This document shows positions 32,380 to 44,000 of a DNA stretch of 64,000 bases, piece after piece. Position numbers and translations under genes: made by a program. Source of the DNA: Mesorhabditis belari (taxonomy: Eukaryota > Nematoda > Chromadorea > Rhabditida > Rhabditidae); assembly GCA_958450365.1 (NCBI GenBank), contig CAUEEP010000927.1, positions 1,479,001 through 1,543,000 of the forward strand, written 5' to 3'. Within the stretch, counting starts at the first letter, position 1. Every line of letters starts with the position of its first letter. The notes beneath the pieces were generated by a model that ran no database searches, had not been told where the DNA came from, and worked only from the letters and a program-made list of their open reading frames with translations.

Positions 32380-35300
32380 ATGCCAGGCGTTCACACGTTT
32401 TACGATGGCTCACAAATGTTCGAGCCACTCTCGAGGGTGGTTGGAGTGGAAACAGATAAGGTAAAAGAAAATTGACAAATAAACAAATTAAAAGATTAAA
32501 AGATTAAGGAAGTATTAAAAAATATTAGATTATTAAATTTATTTAAGACACGAATTCCTGTAATGGTTCAAATCTAGATTTTTTATTAGAGGTTCAATGC
32601 AAAATTCTTTTACCTAAAGTAAAAAGCAGCTTACCTGTCGAATACTTGAAATATTACTAGTCAAATTACTTGAGATAAGCTTGGTATCATTCAGTAAGCT
32701 GAAAAATGTAGATTCTGAATATCAGCAAAAGTCAAGCCTCTCAAAACTCACCTCAAACAACCAGAGCAACTTTTAAATGTTCTCTCGCTAAAAATACATT
32801 CTCATGAGCAATGTGATAAAACAATACTCAAGCACAACCTAGGCAAAAAAGAGAAGGCAAGAAAAAACCCATGTAAAAAAAAAAATACTTTAGCCGGGAT
32901 TGAACCCATGATCTCCCGACTCAGATACAAGGCTTCTAGCCACTCGGCCAAACGGCTATTTACCACCAAACCAATTTAGACCGTTTTAGATCAATCTCGT
33001 GATGTGTCTCGTTGCTGCTGTTCCATTAAGTTATTCTTACAATGTTCATATGAAAGCGGGGAAAGTATCGAAAGAAGTCCGCGTCATTTTCCCGACAATT
33101 GTCGGACTTTCCTTTTGTTTCTTCTGCTTTGGATGGTAAGTAAATCGATCGCAAATCAAAATCATTGCATCAACTCTTGTAATAGCCTGTTTTTGTGCTA
33201 GTTTCATTAGAGCAAAGTGAACTTTATTGTGTACTTTGCAAAAAATGCAAGCACACCCTTTCTGGTGCACTGAAATGCTTCTGTTTTTGATTGATTAACA
33301 TTTAGCTTCATTATCTTTCCGAATATAAAGAAACTTTTCAGGGCGATAAAGCACATCTTATGGAATGTGATCATCAACTATGCCGTCATTCGCTTAGCTC
33401 CACAACAATATGTGCATAAGTAAGTATTAATGAAAATCTTGTTCTCTGCAAATCTTGTTTTTAGATTAGTATTTCTCGTAGCAACTGGCTATTTGACGTT
33501 CATTCACTTTTATCGATGGAAAATTTTGAAGGAATACTATTTGGATATCACTGGACCAATGATGATCATGGTGCAAAAGGTGAGCTTTAATCATGGCTTA
33601 ATAGCCAGTCAAACGGGTTTAAATCACTAAAATTGCTTCTAAAGTTCATTTTATGCTTGAAAGTGTTTAGGTGACAATGTTGGCGTTTCAATTACATGAT
33701 GGACGATGCAAAAAGCAAGAGGAACTCATGGAACATCAGAAGCGAGAAGCGCTCACGTCAGTTACAGTTAACAAGCTTATCTTGAAAGTATAAAAGTACA
33801 AAAGTATAATTGATTTCTTGGCCATAAAAATACATAGTTCTGGATATAATATTAGTAATAATATATAAAATAATTGACTATAAGCAATAAATATTTGAAT
33901 CTATTAGGCTGTTCAGAAAGTATTTTCATTCCTTTTCATACTTCCATTGAAAAATAACAAATATTCAACAATTCACTAATGGTTTTAAACAAAAGTACGG
34001 AAAGAAAAGACTTTCTAGTCAGCCTAATAGATCCAGGTCCTACCCTGCATTTCATCAGACAAGTCAAGAATGTCCCGATACTTTTGAGGTCAAGCTTCCA
34101 CATCAGAAGTCTGCAGAGCTAGTAACTTAAAAACTTAATTAACAACTTAAGCTCAAAATCCTGAACTTGCTAAGAACTCTAGAATTTCTCCTTTTCAGTG
34201 AAGCTCCCCCATTGTTGATGTACCTCTCTTACTGTTTCCATTTCCAAGCTGTTCTCACCGGTCCCATGTGTCTCTACGTCGACTTCGTTCACTTCATCGA
34301 TGGCACCCATATACCCGCTGACAAAAAGGGACAGGTGCTGTGTATTTGAAAATATTCTTTAAATTAAATCCATTTTAGATCCCATCACCTATCAGCACAG
34401 GCGTCCGCAAGTTGGCCATCGCCGCCGGTCTCGTCTTCTCGATCTCCATATTTTCTGGAAGCCTCTATGTGGAAAGATTGGCTGAAGACAGGTAAAAATC
34501 GTATTAAATATTTTAATAAATCGATTTCAGAGATCTAAGCAAACCACTTCTTCAATGGTTGGCTATTTGGTGGGTGTGCATTTTCTTCAGCCGAGTCCAG
34601 TACTACTTCGCCTGGGTGATGTGTAAGTTTTGAATTTTGGACTTGAAATTGTAAATCTCAGCTGACGCCATTTGCAACTTGTCCGGTTTCGGCTTCAGCG
34701 GTTATGACGAGAATGGGAAAGCTACTTGGAACATGATGACTAGTGTCGATATGCAAAAAGTTGAAGTGAGTAATTGAAAAGTGAACACAGTTATTGGCAA
34801 TTCTTTAAAAATAACTTTATTATCAAATTTAGATGGCTCAAAGCTTAAAAGAAACCCTCGACAACTGGAATATTCCAACAGTCGCTTGGCTTCGCAGAGC
34901 TGCCTTCGATAGAGCTCCAAGAAGGTTGTTTTTTTTGTTAAATCAACAAGTTTTATATTAAAAATCTTACAGATCATATTATTTTCCAGATATCGAACTC
35001 TTGCCACGTATGCTTTATCTGCTTGGTGGCATGGTCTCTTCCCTGGATATTACATCGCTTTCGGCACCACTGCTCTCTTCACATTTGCTGCGAGAACGGT
35101 AAGATTCAATTCGCAAAGTTTTCTTGTAAACTCTTGAACATTTCAGTTTCGTCGCTGTTTCCGATATCGTTTCTTGGGCAGTTCGTCGAGCAAATTCGTC
35201 TACAATGCAATCACATTTATGGCCACTAAAATCGCTCTCGCTTACGCTGCTTATTCATTTGTCACAATGCATGCATATCCTGCAATGTTCATCTATTCGT

Positions 35301-35673
35301 GAGTTTCAAAATCAACCAATAGCAAAATGATTAGATTAAAGTTTTACGAATATTCAGTCTAATACGGTGCAATAGTTTCTAATTTAGCTACAGTGCACTG
35401 GCTTCTACATTAAACTAAAATCTGTCTACTGTAGTGTAATGTAATGGTACATACTACTACTTTGTACTTGGATTAAGTGGAGTTAAAGATTCCACAGAAT
35501 AAAGAACAACGAGATAAAAGACTAGCTAAGATTTTATCGTTATTTTCTCTTTCAGCCGCATCTATTTTCTTCCTCATATCATCGCCGTTCTCATGATTTT
35601 CACAATCCCAATGTTTTTCCGACCCGAGAAGAAGAAAATCGATGAGAAGAATGAGCTGAAAAAAGAACTTTAA
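32380..35673 (+). CDS. MBOAT-family lysophospholipid acyltransferase, 473 aa, 13 exons
   Basis: Thirteen exons stay in phase to TAA: 32380-32460, 32990-33135, 33342-33419, 33465-33579, 33671-33756, 34199-34334, 34379-34491, 34531-34622, 34662-34765, 34833-34924, 34990-35098, 35147-35298, 35556-35673. Sequence order matches the MBOAT1/2 branch: CFGW early, TGPMMIMVQK, then YLSYCFHFQAVLTGP, then NLSGFGFSGYDENGK, DNWN (N330 region) and SAWWHGLFPGYY with the presumed catalytic His362. Many hydrophobic helices predict a multi-pass ER membrane enzyme that re-acylates lysophospholipids; substrate choice cannot be read from sequence. Length is near the family norm (about 490-520). A gattttag acceptor lies 12 bases before the ATG. 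The basic Lys-rich C-terminus (EKKKIDEKNELKK) resembles an ER-retention tail. Introns contain a tRNA-like sequence and a MITE. Confidence 0.9.
32889..32962 (-). other. tRNA-like sequence in MBOAT intron 1
   Basis: The minus strand has tggccgagtgg (A box) and gggttcaatcc (B box) with agccg/cggct pairing at the ends. The anticodon stem does not pair and the T loop is short by one base. Likely a tRNA pseudogene or tRNA-derived repeat, related to 24384-24430. Confidence 0.5.
33904..34027. mobile_element. MITE, 124 bp, in MBOAT intron 5
   Basis: Inverted ends TTAGGCTG(T/A)(T/C)(C/T)AGAAAGT with TA on both sides; mariner-type ends, no coding sequence. Confidence 0.8.
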
Positions 35674-35989
35674 ATATCTCAACTAACTGCCAAAGCCTTA
35701 ATACTTCATACTCTCCCTGTTATTCTATTCCTTTTTCTTTTTCTCAGCGGGCAAATCTTATACCGGTCGAGTCTCAAGTCCTATTTCCATTTTGTTTCTT
35801 TTTATGGAATTTTCTTATTCATTTTATGTATATGTGAATAAATTTTGTGAAAAAAGAAGAGTTTTAAAAGAACGGAGTTATTTCATTTGAATGACAATTA
35901 AATAAAGACTTCAGAGAAAGCAGATTCTTCCTTTCTTTTTCTGCTTTTTTTTCTCGCGGGAAAGATGGCTCAGTGGATATCAATATCAG

Positions 35990-36062
35990 CCTATGGCTCA
36001 GTAGATATAGCGTCTGCCCGAAAGGTAAAAAGGGTCAAGAGCTCGATTCCCTTCGGCTGCAA
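35990..36062 (+). other. tRNA-like sequence, degenerate
   Basis: tatggctcagtagatatagc resembles a D arm and gagctcgattccc a T arm, with a duplicated half-copy of the D arm just upstream (about 35966). Stems are incomplete. Confidence 0.35.
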
Positions 36063-36411
36063 ATTGTTTTGACAAGGAAAAATGAAAACGAAAAAGGAGA
36101 GAAGAGGAAAGAGAAAGAAAAGGATCTCTTCAATGGATAAAATTTTGGTTCAAAGTTGTATCCATTGCTTCAACTTCGAGTTGCTTCAACTCGCCTTTTG
36201 ATCGGTATCAGCTTCAAAATTTTAGAACATTAATTGATCGATGAATTGTCACCAATTTGGCAAAGAAAAGAATTGGCAAGTGTAAATTTCTGTCAATTAC
36301 ACCAAGAGCAGATGATTTTGAAATGACAAACAGAAAGGGCAAAAAGGTTCGAAAAAACAACCACAAATTTGCAAGACTCTGATTCGCTAAAGGACAACGA
36401 ATTCTTAAAAG

Positions 36412-37166
36412 ATGGAGTCAACAAATCAACAACAATATCACTACCAACGTCCTGCAAGAAAGTCGAAAAGTGAAAGGTATCGGATGAAAATCGAGCTGTT
36501 GAACGAAAAGGTCAAGTACGTGCAAAACGCGAACAATATATTGAGGAATCGGATTTACAGTTCGCAAAAAGTGAGTCTCAAAACTAAATCTATCATATGT
36601 TTGTTGTTTTAAAAAACTTTCAGATAATCCGAGATCAAACCAACATCAAACGGGTTCTCTACAATCGCCTAATTGCCTGGGATTGCAAGGAGTTGTACAG
36701 CGAGTTGGTGCTCCCATTCGATACGGCTCCAATTGTTGGGGTTGGTTTCAAGATTTGGAAAATTAGATTAATGCACACTCAATCATTCCAAAATGTTCTG
36801 CTTTTAATTAAGCCAATTTTTTTTATTTTTTAGATTGACGTGATTCCCCACAAGAAAATTCGACTGCAAGAGCGAGCGTCACCCGAAGAGAAACCACCAC
36901 AACCACAGGAGCGGGCAATTCCAACTGGAGTAAGTGAAAAACTACAGTAGTGCCTGCAATGTAATAGAGCTTAAATTTTGATTTAACCCTGATACTTTTG
37001 AATAAAAACTAATGAAGATAACGCTTTAAGAGTTAAATTCCAGAAAGAAAACTCAACTCTTCAAAACGTTCTCTACACGCAAGCCAAAATCGAGGCGATT
37101 CTCGCCGATTGCAAGAAACAAAGCCTCAAAAATATTAGCTATGAAAAACGCATTCTGCAGAAATAA
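36412..37166 (+). CDS. Small basic coiled-coil protein, 164 aa, 4 exons
   Basis: Exons 36412-36570, 36624-36740, 36834-36929 and 37044-37166 are in phase and end in TAA. Residues about 15-75 form a heptad-rich basic helix (KSERYRMKIELLNEKVKYVQ, then NNILRNRI, then KRVLYNRLIAWD). The spacing of Tyr-Arg-x-Lys, Leu and Lys-Arg-x-Leu resembles the conserved helix of TBRG1 and INO80E proteins, which are nuclear chromatin-associated factors. The resemblance is short and I do not assign the gene to either. A proline- and glutamate-rich linker (residues about 99-123) and a second short helix follow. It lies tail to tail with the SRP receptor gene, 131 bases apart. Confidence 0.7.
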
Positions 37167-37297
37167 ATATTTTCAGTTTATCTCAAATGTAGCACAATGA
37201 AAGATTAAATATATGCAAAACATAGAAAGCATGGTAACTATAAAATCAACAACAATCACATGTGCAAATAGATATTTAAAAGCTGCAAACCGGGAAA

Positions 37298-38975
37298 TTA
37301 TTTTTTGATCCATTGTCTGACCGAGTCCAATCCAATCGAATCTGGCGCAACCGAGCTTTCCACGAAGTCAACCTGAAAATAAAAAGGAAATATAAAAGTT
37401 TCTTTTAAAAATAAAACTTCTGAAAAATGAAAATGTTACTTCAATCGGAAGATCATCCCAAGCGAATTCCGATCCCGAATCGCCCAAAGTTCTTATTTGA
37501 TTCGTTCCATCGGTTGTTGTTAGTGCGGCAGAGCGTGATCGGTTGATGAGTCCAATTTCTCGCTCCAAAGAAGAACGAATTGCCTAAAAATAATTTAAAT
37601 ATTGTACTCAATGCTCGTCATGATACGTAATTTTAATCAGCCCACCTCAGCACTTTTTGCCAAACCAATATCTTGTTTATTGCAAGTGACGAGAATTGGA
37701 ACCTATATTCAAAACTTAAATTAAAAAATTGTTTTCTCGACTTTCCTAAATTTGAGAATGAATGTGTTACCTTGGTTTCGCTTTCGAGTGCTACATCGTA
37801 AAGCATTTCAGCGACATCACGCGAACGTTTTCCAAATGTTGCGCTGTCCACGACAAAGACGATTCCACGAAGTGATGATCTTTCCTAAACATTATATTAT
37901 TAAAAATTCGGCCTTCGCTAGCTCGAAGCAAATAAACATTATTTCAAATTGATGAAATTATCGCAAATAAAATTAAACCTTGGTCAAATATTTCTCAATC
38001 AAGTTCTTTCGAAGCCTTTCTGCTCCCGGAAAATCGACAATTCGTAGCAGCCTTTTACCGAGCTAGATAGTTTTAGGTAAATAAAATCAAAAATAGCACA
38101 AACCTTCCATTCAAAGCTGTTTTCAGCCATCGATGTATACGTGAGAACTTCAGCCTCTAAAATAAAAAATAAAATTTGAAACATGAAATATTAGATTGAC
38201 AACTTGAAAGTTGGCATACTTTCTCGTATTTTCCATAAGGCATATTTAATACGTCAATTGAATTAGACTTTTCTAAATAAAAGTTATATATTATCTAATT
38301 TAAGTCATGCTTAAGCAAATCTGGGTAACTTTTGAAAGGAATTTGAGCAGAAATTCAAATTTTTTCTGAAAATTCTTCAAATCGACCAATAATAAAAACG
38401 ATTCATTATAACTAGCCGAAAATTTGACTATTTATCTAACTTGTTATGCTCTCTCTTTTTTGACACTAAAATAGGTTTATGTGGAAGAAAGTGCTTCATC
38501 AAATCGCTTCATCGAGTGATCATCATTTTTGATTCCTCAACTTCTTGCCCCCTAGAAGCCCACAAAATCCAACCTTTTCTAAATCTGTCAAAGCGGTGTT
38601 TTAGAGAATAATTGGGTCTTTTTATTGGTAAAAACTGTAGATTAATTGATGGACTAGTTATTTCTAAAAAGTGCAATGAATAAATATACCAACTTTCGAG
38701 TTGCCAATCTAATACAAACAAAACTACCTTTGTTTCCGAGCCTTGCGTAAATTTGAGACTTTCCAGCATCAGAGAGACCACAAATTAAGACGGTTGTTGG
38801 AGATTTGCCTAAATAAAGCCTAAAAATTAATACCAATAACGTATTAAAAGTTTTAAATTAAGAAAAAATTACCCAAAGACCGTAACACAAAGAACAGAAC
38901 GCTGGCAATGACGACAACAATTGCTACAGCGATCGCCAGAAGACTCACATCCATGTTTGCAACGAGTTCAGCCAT
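37298..38975 (-). CDS. SRPRB: Signal recognition particle receptor subunit beta, 236 aa, 8 exons
   Basis: Exons (minus): 38873-38975, 38728-38808, 38104-38156, 37979-38062, 37771-37884, 37646-37702, 37440-37583, 37298-37372, all in phase. An N-terminal membrane anchor (residues about 10-34, LLAIAVAIVVVIASVL) is followed by a small GTPase: P-loop GLSDAGKS (45-52), switch II DFPGAERLR (89-97) and NKQD (153-156). This is the architecture of the ER-anchored beta subunit that docks the SRP receptor alpha subunit for co-translational targeting. Length is close to animal orthologues (about 240-270). Exon 2 uses the second of two nearby acceptors, because the first would put a TAG in frame. A ttctttag acceptor precedes the ATG by 2 bases. 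Intron 2 carries a repeat also found at 61.9 kb. Confidence 0.94.
38475..38664 (+). repeat. 190-bp repeat in SRPRB intron 2, copy 1
   Basis: Matches 61944-62132 over gtttatgtggaagaaagtgc, tttttgattcctcaacttct and ggtctttttattggtaaaaa blocks with scattered changes. Confidence 0.9.
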
Positions 38976-39183
38976 TAACTAAAGAACTTGTGATTTCGAA
39001 GACTTCCAACACTGCATATATCAACGCAAAGAACTTTCATGCACGAGACGTAATTTGGCTGGGGGTGGAAAAGCAGTCCAACATACCACGAGATAAATAG
39101 CTATCCAGGTCTTAAATAACAAAATGTGTTAAAATCGTTTATTAAACCTAGATACACTAAAAACAAAACAAACAGAAAAAAAT

Positions 39184-40377
39184 TTAGGTGACGTTGTAAA
39201 GTTCTTTTATCCTTTTTGGAAGATCGGTTTTTCCTTTTATTCTTTTGCTTTCCTCGAAGAGACAATCACGCCCTACTGAAATCAAATAATTATGATGGTA
39301 AACGTGAAAATTTTTCATACTACGATCTAATAATAAAACCGCAAAGTTGCGCAAAACGTTGCCTTTCTTTATTTATTCGGGACAAAGAAAAACGGCCAAT
39401 CGTTTCTTCCTCTAGTATTTACCAAATCCTCAGCTTATTTTTCTGGCGCCTCAGTCTCAAAATACTAACTAATGCAAAGATAAAAAATTGAACAAAACAC
39501 TTACACGCCGGATCGAAGAACACGCCTGCAAATTTCTCGGCCGCTCTTTCGCGAACCTAAAATTACAGGCTATTCCAAAAAAAAGTCAGTTCAGCTCGAT
39601 TTTCCTCAGAATTTCTAGTGGCTCCTGGAGGTTGTTGTGGTGCCAAAGTGAATCTTTTGAGCGGGCAAATTTTTGATATTTTTCCGATTTCATGACTTTC
39701 CTATACATGAAATTTCTGAGCCACCATGGTCACCAACATCATGAGACTTTTGCCACAAAATTAAAACTTTGTGCTGGCATCGTGGTGCATAGTAAATCAT
39801 ATTGGGATAATTAGAAATTTAAACCATGCACTTTATTGATCAGTGTTTCGTTGGAAAAACGGGACACATCTTTAAAAAAGGTGAATTGAAGATCTCTTTT
39901 GTACGATAGATTATTATATAAGGTAGATTAATAAAGTGTTTGGTTAAAAATCTTAGTTTATATATCAACCTAATAGGACACCAAAATGCCAGTACAAAGT
40001 TTTAATTTTATGGCAAAAGTCTCATGGTGGTGGTGACCATGGTGGCTCAGGAATTTCCATGTAATAGGCAAGTCATGAAATCGGAAAAAAAGTGACAAAA
40101 TATCAAAAATTTGCTCGCCCAAAATATTAACTTTAGCATCACAACAACCACCAGGAGCCACTAGAAATTCTGAGAAAAATCGCGCTGAACTGACTTTTTT
40201 TGGAAAGACCTGTATATTGTTAGACAAAATCAAGCACCAACGTTTCAAAGTTTAACACAACTTACCCAAACTCTTGGTGATCCCGTTATAACCGATGAAA
40301 GTAGGACAACAACATATCTAAATGCAAAAACGTAATACTGCCCGAAAAGTTTTAACTCACTTCGATTTAGCTCCCAT
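39184..40377 (-). CDS. mrpl-33: Mitochondrial ribosomal protein bL33m, 70 aa, 4 exons
   Basis: Exons (minus): 40361-40377, 40266-40317, 39505-39556, 39184-39275; phases 2, 1, 1 join exactly. The protein begins MGAKSKYVVVLLSSVITG and continues through VRERAAEKFAGVFFDPAL to FEESKRIKG. The AKSK-x-VL-x-S-x-TG start, basic centre and FDP...EESKRIK end follow bacterial and mitochondrial L33, a small structural protein of the large ribosomal subunit. A tccttcag acceptor lies about 38 bases before the ATG. The C-terminal 20 residues are a lysine-rich extension. Intron 2 is inflated by a 647-bp inverted-repeat element. The next gene downstream on the same strand is SRPRB, with its ATG 209 bases past the stop. 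Confidence 0.85.
39566..40212. mobile_element. Long inverted-repeat element in mrpl-33 intron 2, 647 bp
   Basis: About 220 bases at each end are inverted copies starting TACAGG, with ttccaaaaaaaagtcagttc just inside, including a ctagtggctcctgg block; TA flanks both ends. No transposase, so a Tc1/mariner-type non-autonomous element. Confidence 0.88.
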
Positions 40378-40469
40378 TTTATCAAGTTGACGCCCGAGCT
40401 TTCCCGGCTTCGAATCTGAAGGAAAAATATTAGCCGTCAAAATAATTAAAAAAATCAATGAAAGAACGG

Positions 40470-40601
40470 TTGGGTTGATAGTTTTGTAGTCCGTAAAAAA
40501 AGTCATTTTTTTCCGCATCTCTAACATAAAATACATCTGAAGTTCCTGTTAGTCGCTCGTTTGATAAAATATCTTTCCAAACAGCTAGACTATCAACCCA
40601 A
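40470..40601. mobile_element. Short MITE, 132 bp
   Basis: Ends TTGGGTTGATAGT and inverted ACTATCAACCCAA; no coding sequence. Located upstream of mrpl-33. Confidence 0.7.
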
Positions 40602-41092
40602 TGACACTACCCGGTTGCCTTGAGAAAAATGAGCAGCAGAAATAGATTTGTCTTTTATAGAGCATAATTTTATGGCCTACCAAGTTAAAGGTATTCAGTT
40701 TAGCAAAAGAGCATTTTTGGCTGGTCGTTTGGCTTATTTAAAGTTGGTACTTTCCTCAACTTTTAATTCGCTTTTGGATAGGGTATTTGTAGCTAGAGGT
40801 CTCAAAGAGTTAGAAAAGTACAAACACCATAAAGTTGTTACAATTTTTTAGAAATAGACGAGTAGGCAAAAACATTATACTTTACACACCATAAAAACCT
40901 TCTGGCAAACCAATTTTACGAGAGCTATTAGTCAAGTAGCACAGAATTTTCCTATGCACAGTCGTTTCGCGGAACTTTTCCCTTCTCGGTTCAGCGCTAC
41001 CCTTTACTGTCTCTATAACTCTACATCTTTATTCATTGTTCTCCATAGTTGCAGGATGATTCGTTGAAAATCTTTTATTTTAGTATGTGAAA
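40602..41092. other. Divergent intergenic region between mrpl-33 and the Smoothened-like gene
   Basis: About 490 bases, AT-rich. The frame at 40648-40851 is not supported as a gene. It presumably holds the receptor's promoter. A tttattttag acceptor ends 9 bases before the receptor ATG. Confidence 0.4.
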
Positions 41093-44000
41093 ATGGCTAC
41101 CAAGTGTTGCTTCATCGCCTTCTGCATCTTCTTGTCGATCTGTGCAGCCGAAAATGGGAAATCGGTGAGCTTTTGTTTGAGAGGTATGATTTATAAATCA
41201 TTTTAGTTTAACTGTTCTACGGAGAATGATAGTTGGATGTGTGCGAATGAGTGCCACACGAAGTCCGATACCGAAACTGTGCCGCCTCAATGTGTTACAC
41301 CATTAGGTAAATGTCTGCAAGCTTTTTTTTATGATTCACACACATTTGGAGACTCTAGATTTTACAAATAAGATTGACTCTTCAAAGTAAACTTTATCAT
41401 TAAGGAATCGATTGTTATGGTGCTCCGATCACATACGATTTTCATTTTACAAGTCCTCCATTGGAAAACTTCGAAAATCCGTTGATGAAACTCTTCCCAT
41501 CGTGCTACCGTCAACTTCTGCCCTTAATCTGTGCAGCAAGCTATGTTCCATGCAAGAATACGAAAGTACAAACGGGTATGTTGCATTGATTTACGAAACA
41601 TCTAAAGCTTCAAGTTTTTGTATTGCTTTTCCACTTATCACGCGTTTTTTAGAATCTGGTGAGGCCGGTGCAACGTTCACCTATCGAACGCCAATCAAGA
41701 AGTGTACGTCAATGATGGATGCCTGCAAAGAGCTTTTCGTTATTCAACCATCATTGAAAAAGCTTTTGCCTTTCAGCTGCGATGAGAAGAACGACACCTT
41801 TTCGGCTACTTGTCAGGTATATAATTTCATGTCAGCTGTGATGATTTTTTACGTTTGGTTTTAGATAACACCGCCATTTCTTCCGACTTTTGAGTCAAAA
41901 ACCTGTCCTTGGCCACTTGTGCATAGGAAAAAGACTCCATCTAATCAGTTCTCAAACAAGGTTTTCGACGAGTGTTACTCGCCTTGCAGGTTTTCAAGAG
42001 TATGGCAGGACAAATTATAAAGTGCACATTCTAGATTGCCTTCTCTCCAGTTGCAGTGGTATGAGCACTCAAAGTTCGCATTTTCATTAATTTCTTTGGT
42101 GGTCCTGTTGCTTTTCTTGGTGAGTTTTATATATTTATTGCTTATTTTAACTGAAGTATTTTAGGTATCTGCGTTTTTCAAGAGCGATGTTCTGAAAAGG
42201 AGTATTTCGGCTCGGTTTTTCGTGATTGGTGGAGTTTTACCGGCTGTGATTTACATGGCGATATGGATGTTCTCCTCAGCGGAGTTTTCATTCAATGATG
42301 TCACATGCTCCTTGGAAGGCACGAGACTCTTTCCAACAGCCAGCCCCCTAAATTTTGGGTGGGTATTTGTTACATTTTTGGTTTCAACCATATTGAGTTG
42401 GTTTAGTGTTTGTTCCTGGCTGCAAAAGCTGATGTCAACTTGTTCGATCGTATGTAACATAACCCCACTTCTATCGATCTCGTTTTCGATGGCAAACCGT
42501 TTGCAAACGAGATTCGTTGTTTCGTTGATTAGAAAGTAGGTTTTCTTTCAAGTTTCACTAATTAGAAAGTCTCCAGTATCGAAGTGGTTGAACATTTTGT
42601 GTGGGTCGCCTTGTTGGCTTACGGTTCGTCACTGCCTTTTGTGTTGACGAACAGTCTTGGGGTTTGTGAATTTCGGTTTTAATATTTATCCTCTTGACTT
42701 TAGGTCGAGCGTGACGAATTTTCGGGTGTTTGCCTTGCCGGTAACTTATCAACAATATCGATGGGTACAAACTTTGGAGTGTCAATCTTTTTCGTGCTAC
42801 TCGTCTTGGGCCTAACAGTTATTAGAACATTGGCTAGTCGTAAGTTTTTTTTAATAAAATAGCGCATCGATTGCATTGAAGATTACATTTGTAAAATGCC
42901 TATATTTAGGGGATTCGTCTAACGAAAATGTTGCTTTTGTTGAGCTCTTGGAAGCCGATAAAGTTAAAGTCAATGGTAACTGTTATAGAGTAGCGAGTTT
43001 ATCTAATTTCTAGAAGCTGAACGATTGAGTGGAGCTGACGCATCTTCGAAATCCAAACCAAGAAGACCTTCACGCGCATTTCTGCACAAAAATCTTCTCT
43101 ACAGCAACTTGTCAATTGGTAAGCGTCAGTTTTCGATTTTTATGGATTTTCGGTTTAGTGGCAATCCTCTTCTGTTATGCTCTTTGGATAGCCGCAATTG
43201 GATTACATTCGATAGTTGTTGCTGGTTGGCCTAGTCGAGAAAAAGAAACGATTTTCTCCGACTTGAAGTAAATATAGTGTGGAGAGATTTTTTTAAAATC
43301 GTTTTTTTAGATGTTTGTTCAATTTGAGTTCTGATGCGCAAAACGAGGAAGCTTTTCGGCTCGAGGACCACAGGTGAGATTGTTACAATGTACTAAATTC
43401 GTTGTGACTTTAGACAGGACAATAGCCAGCATGAATGTAGTTCGAGTGCTCTTGGATACCGCCCAACTTACTCATTTCTGGTCTTCGTTGTACTACCGAT
43501 TATTCCGTTCCTTTTTGTGGCTATTATTGATGCTTTGCCATCAATTTGGAATTCATCATTTGGCATGGGGTTTTGCCCATTTTAAAAACGATTTACGAAT
43601 TAGTTTTAGTATGTGGGCACGAAGAAAGCTTCAAATTATGACGACTCTAACCGAATCAAATTCACAGCCAACCTCGAAAAATAGAGACACAGTGGAGTCG
43701 TCGTAAGTCTAGCTTCTTTAGCACGGAAAATTGTTTCTCGATTTAGAAGGAGTTGTAGCTCAAATTCAACACAGCCAGTTCGAAGAGGAAATCGGACATC
43801 ACGCCTCTATCAAGTCGGTTTTGCAGAAACCTCTCCTTGCTGAATTTATAATTAGGTTCAACGTGAAGTCGCTACCAAACCTGTGAGTGCACCACCAACA
43901 GATAGAACGCTGGAAGAAGTGCAAAGATTGGCACAAATCTTTTCAATGGTTAAAAAATTATTAGATTTCCCCTCTAGTTTTTATTTTAGGAAGTGCAAGG

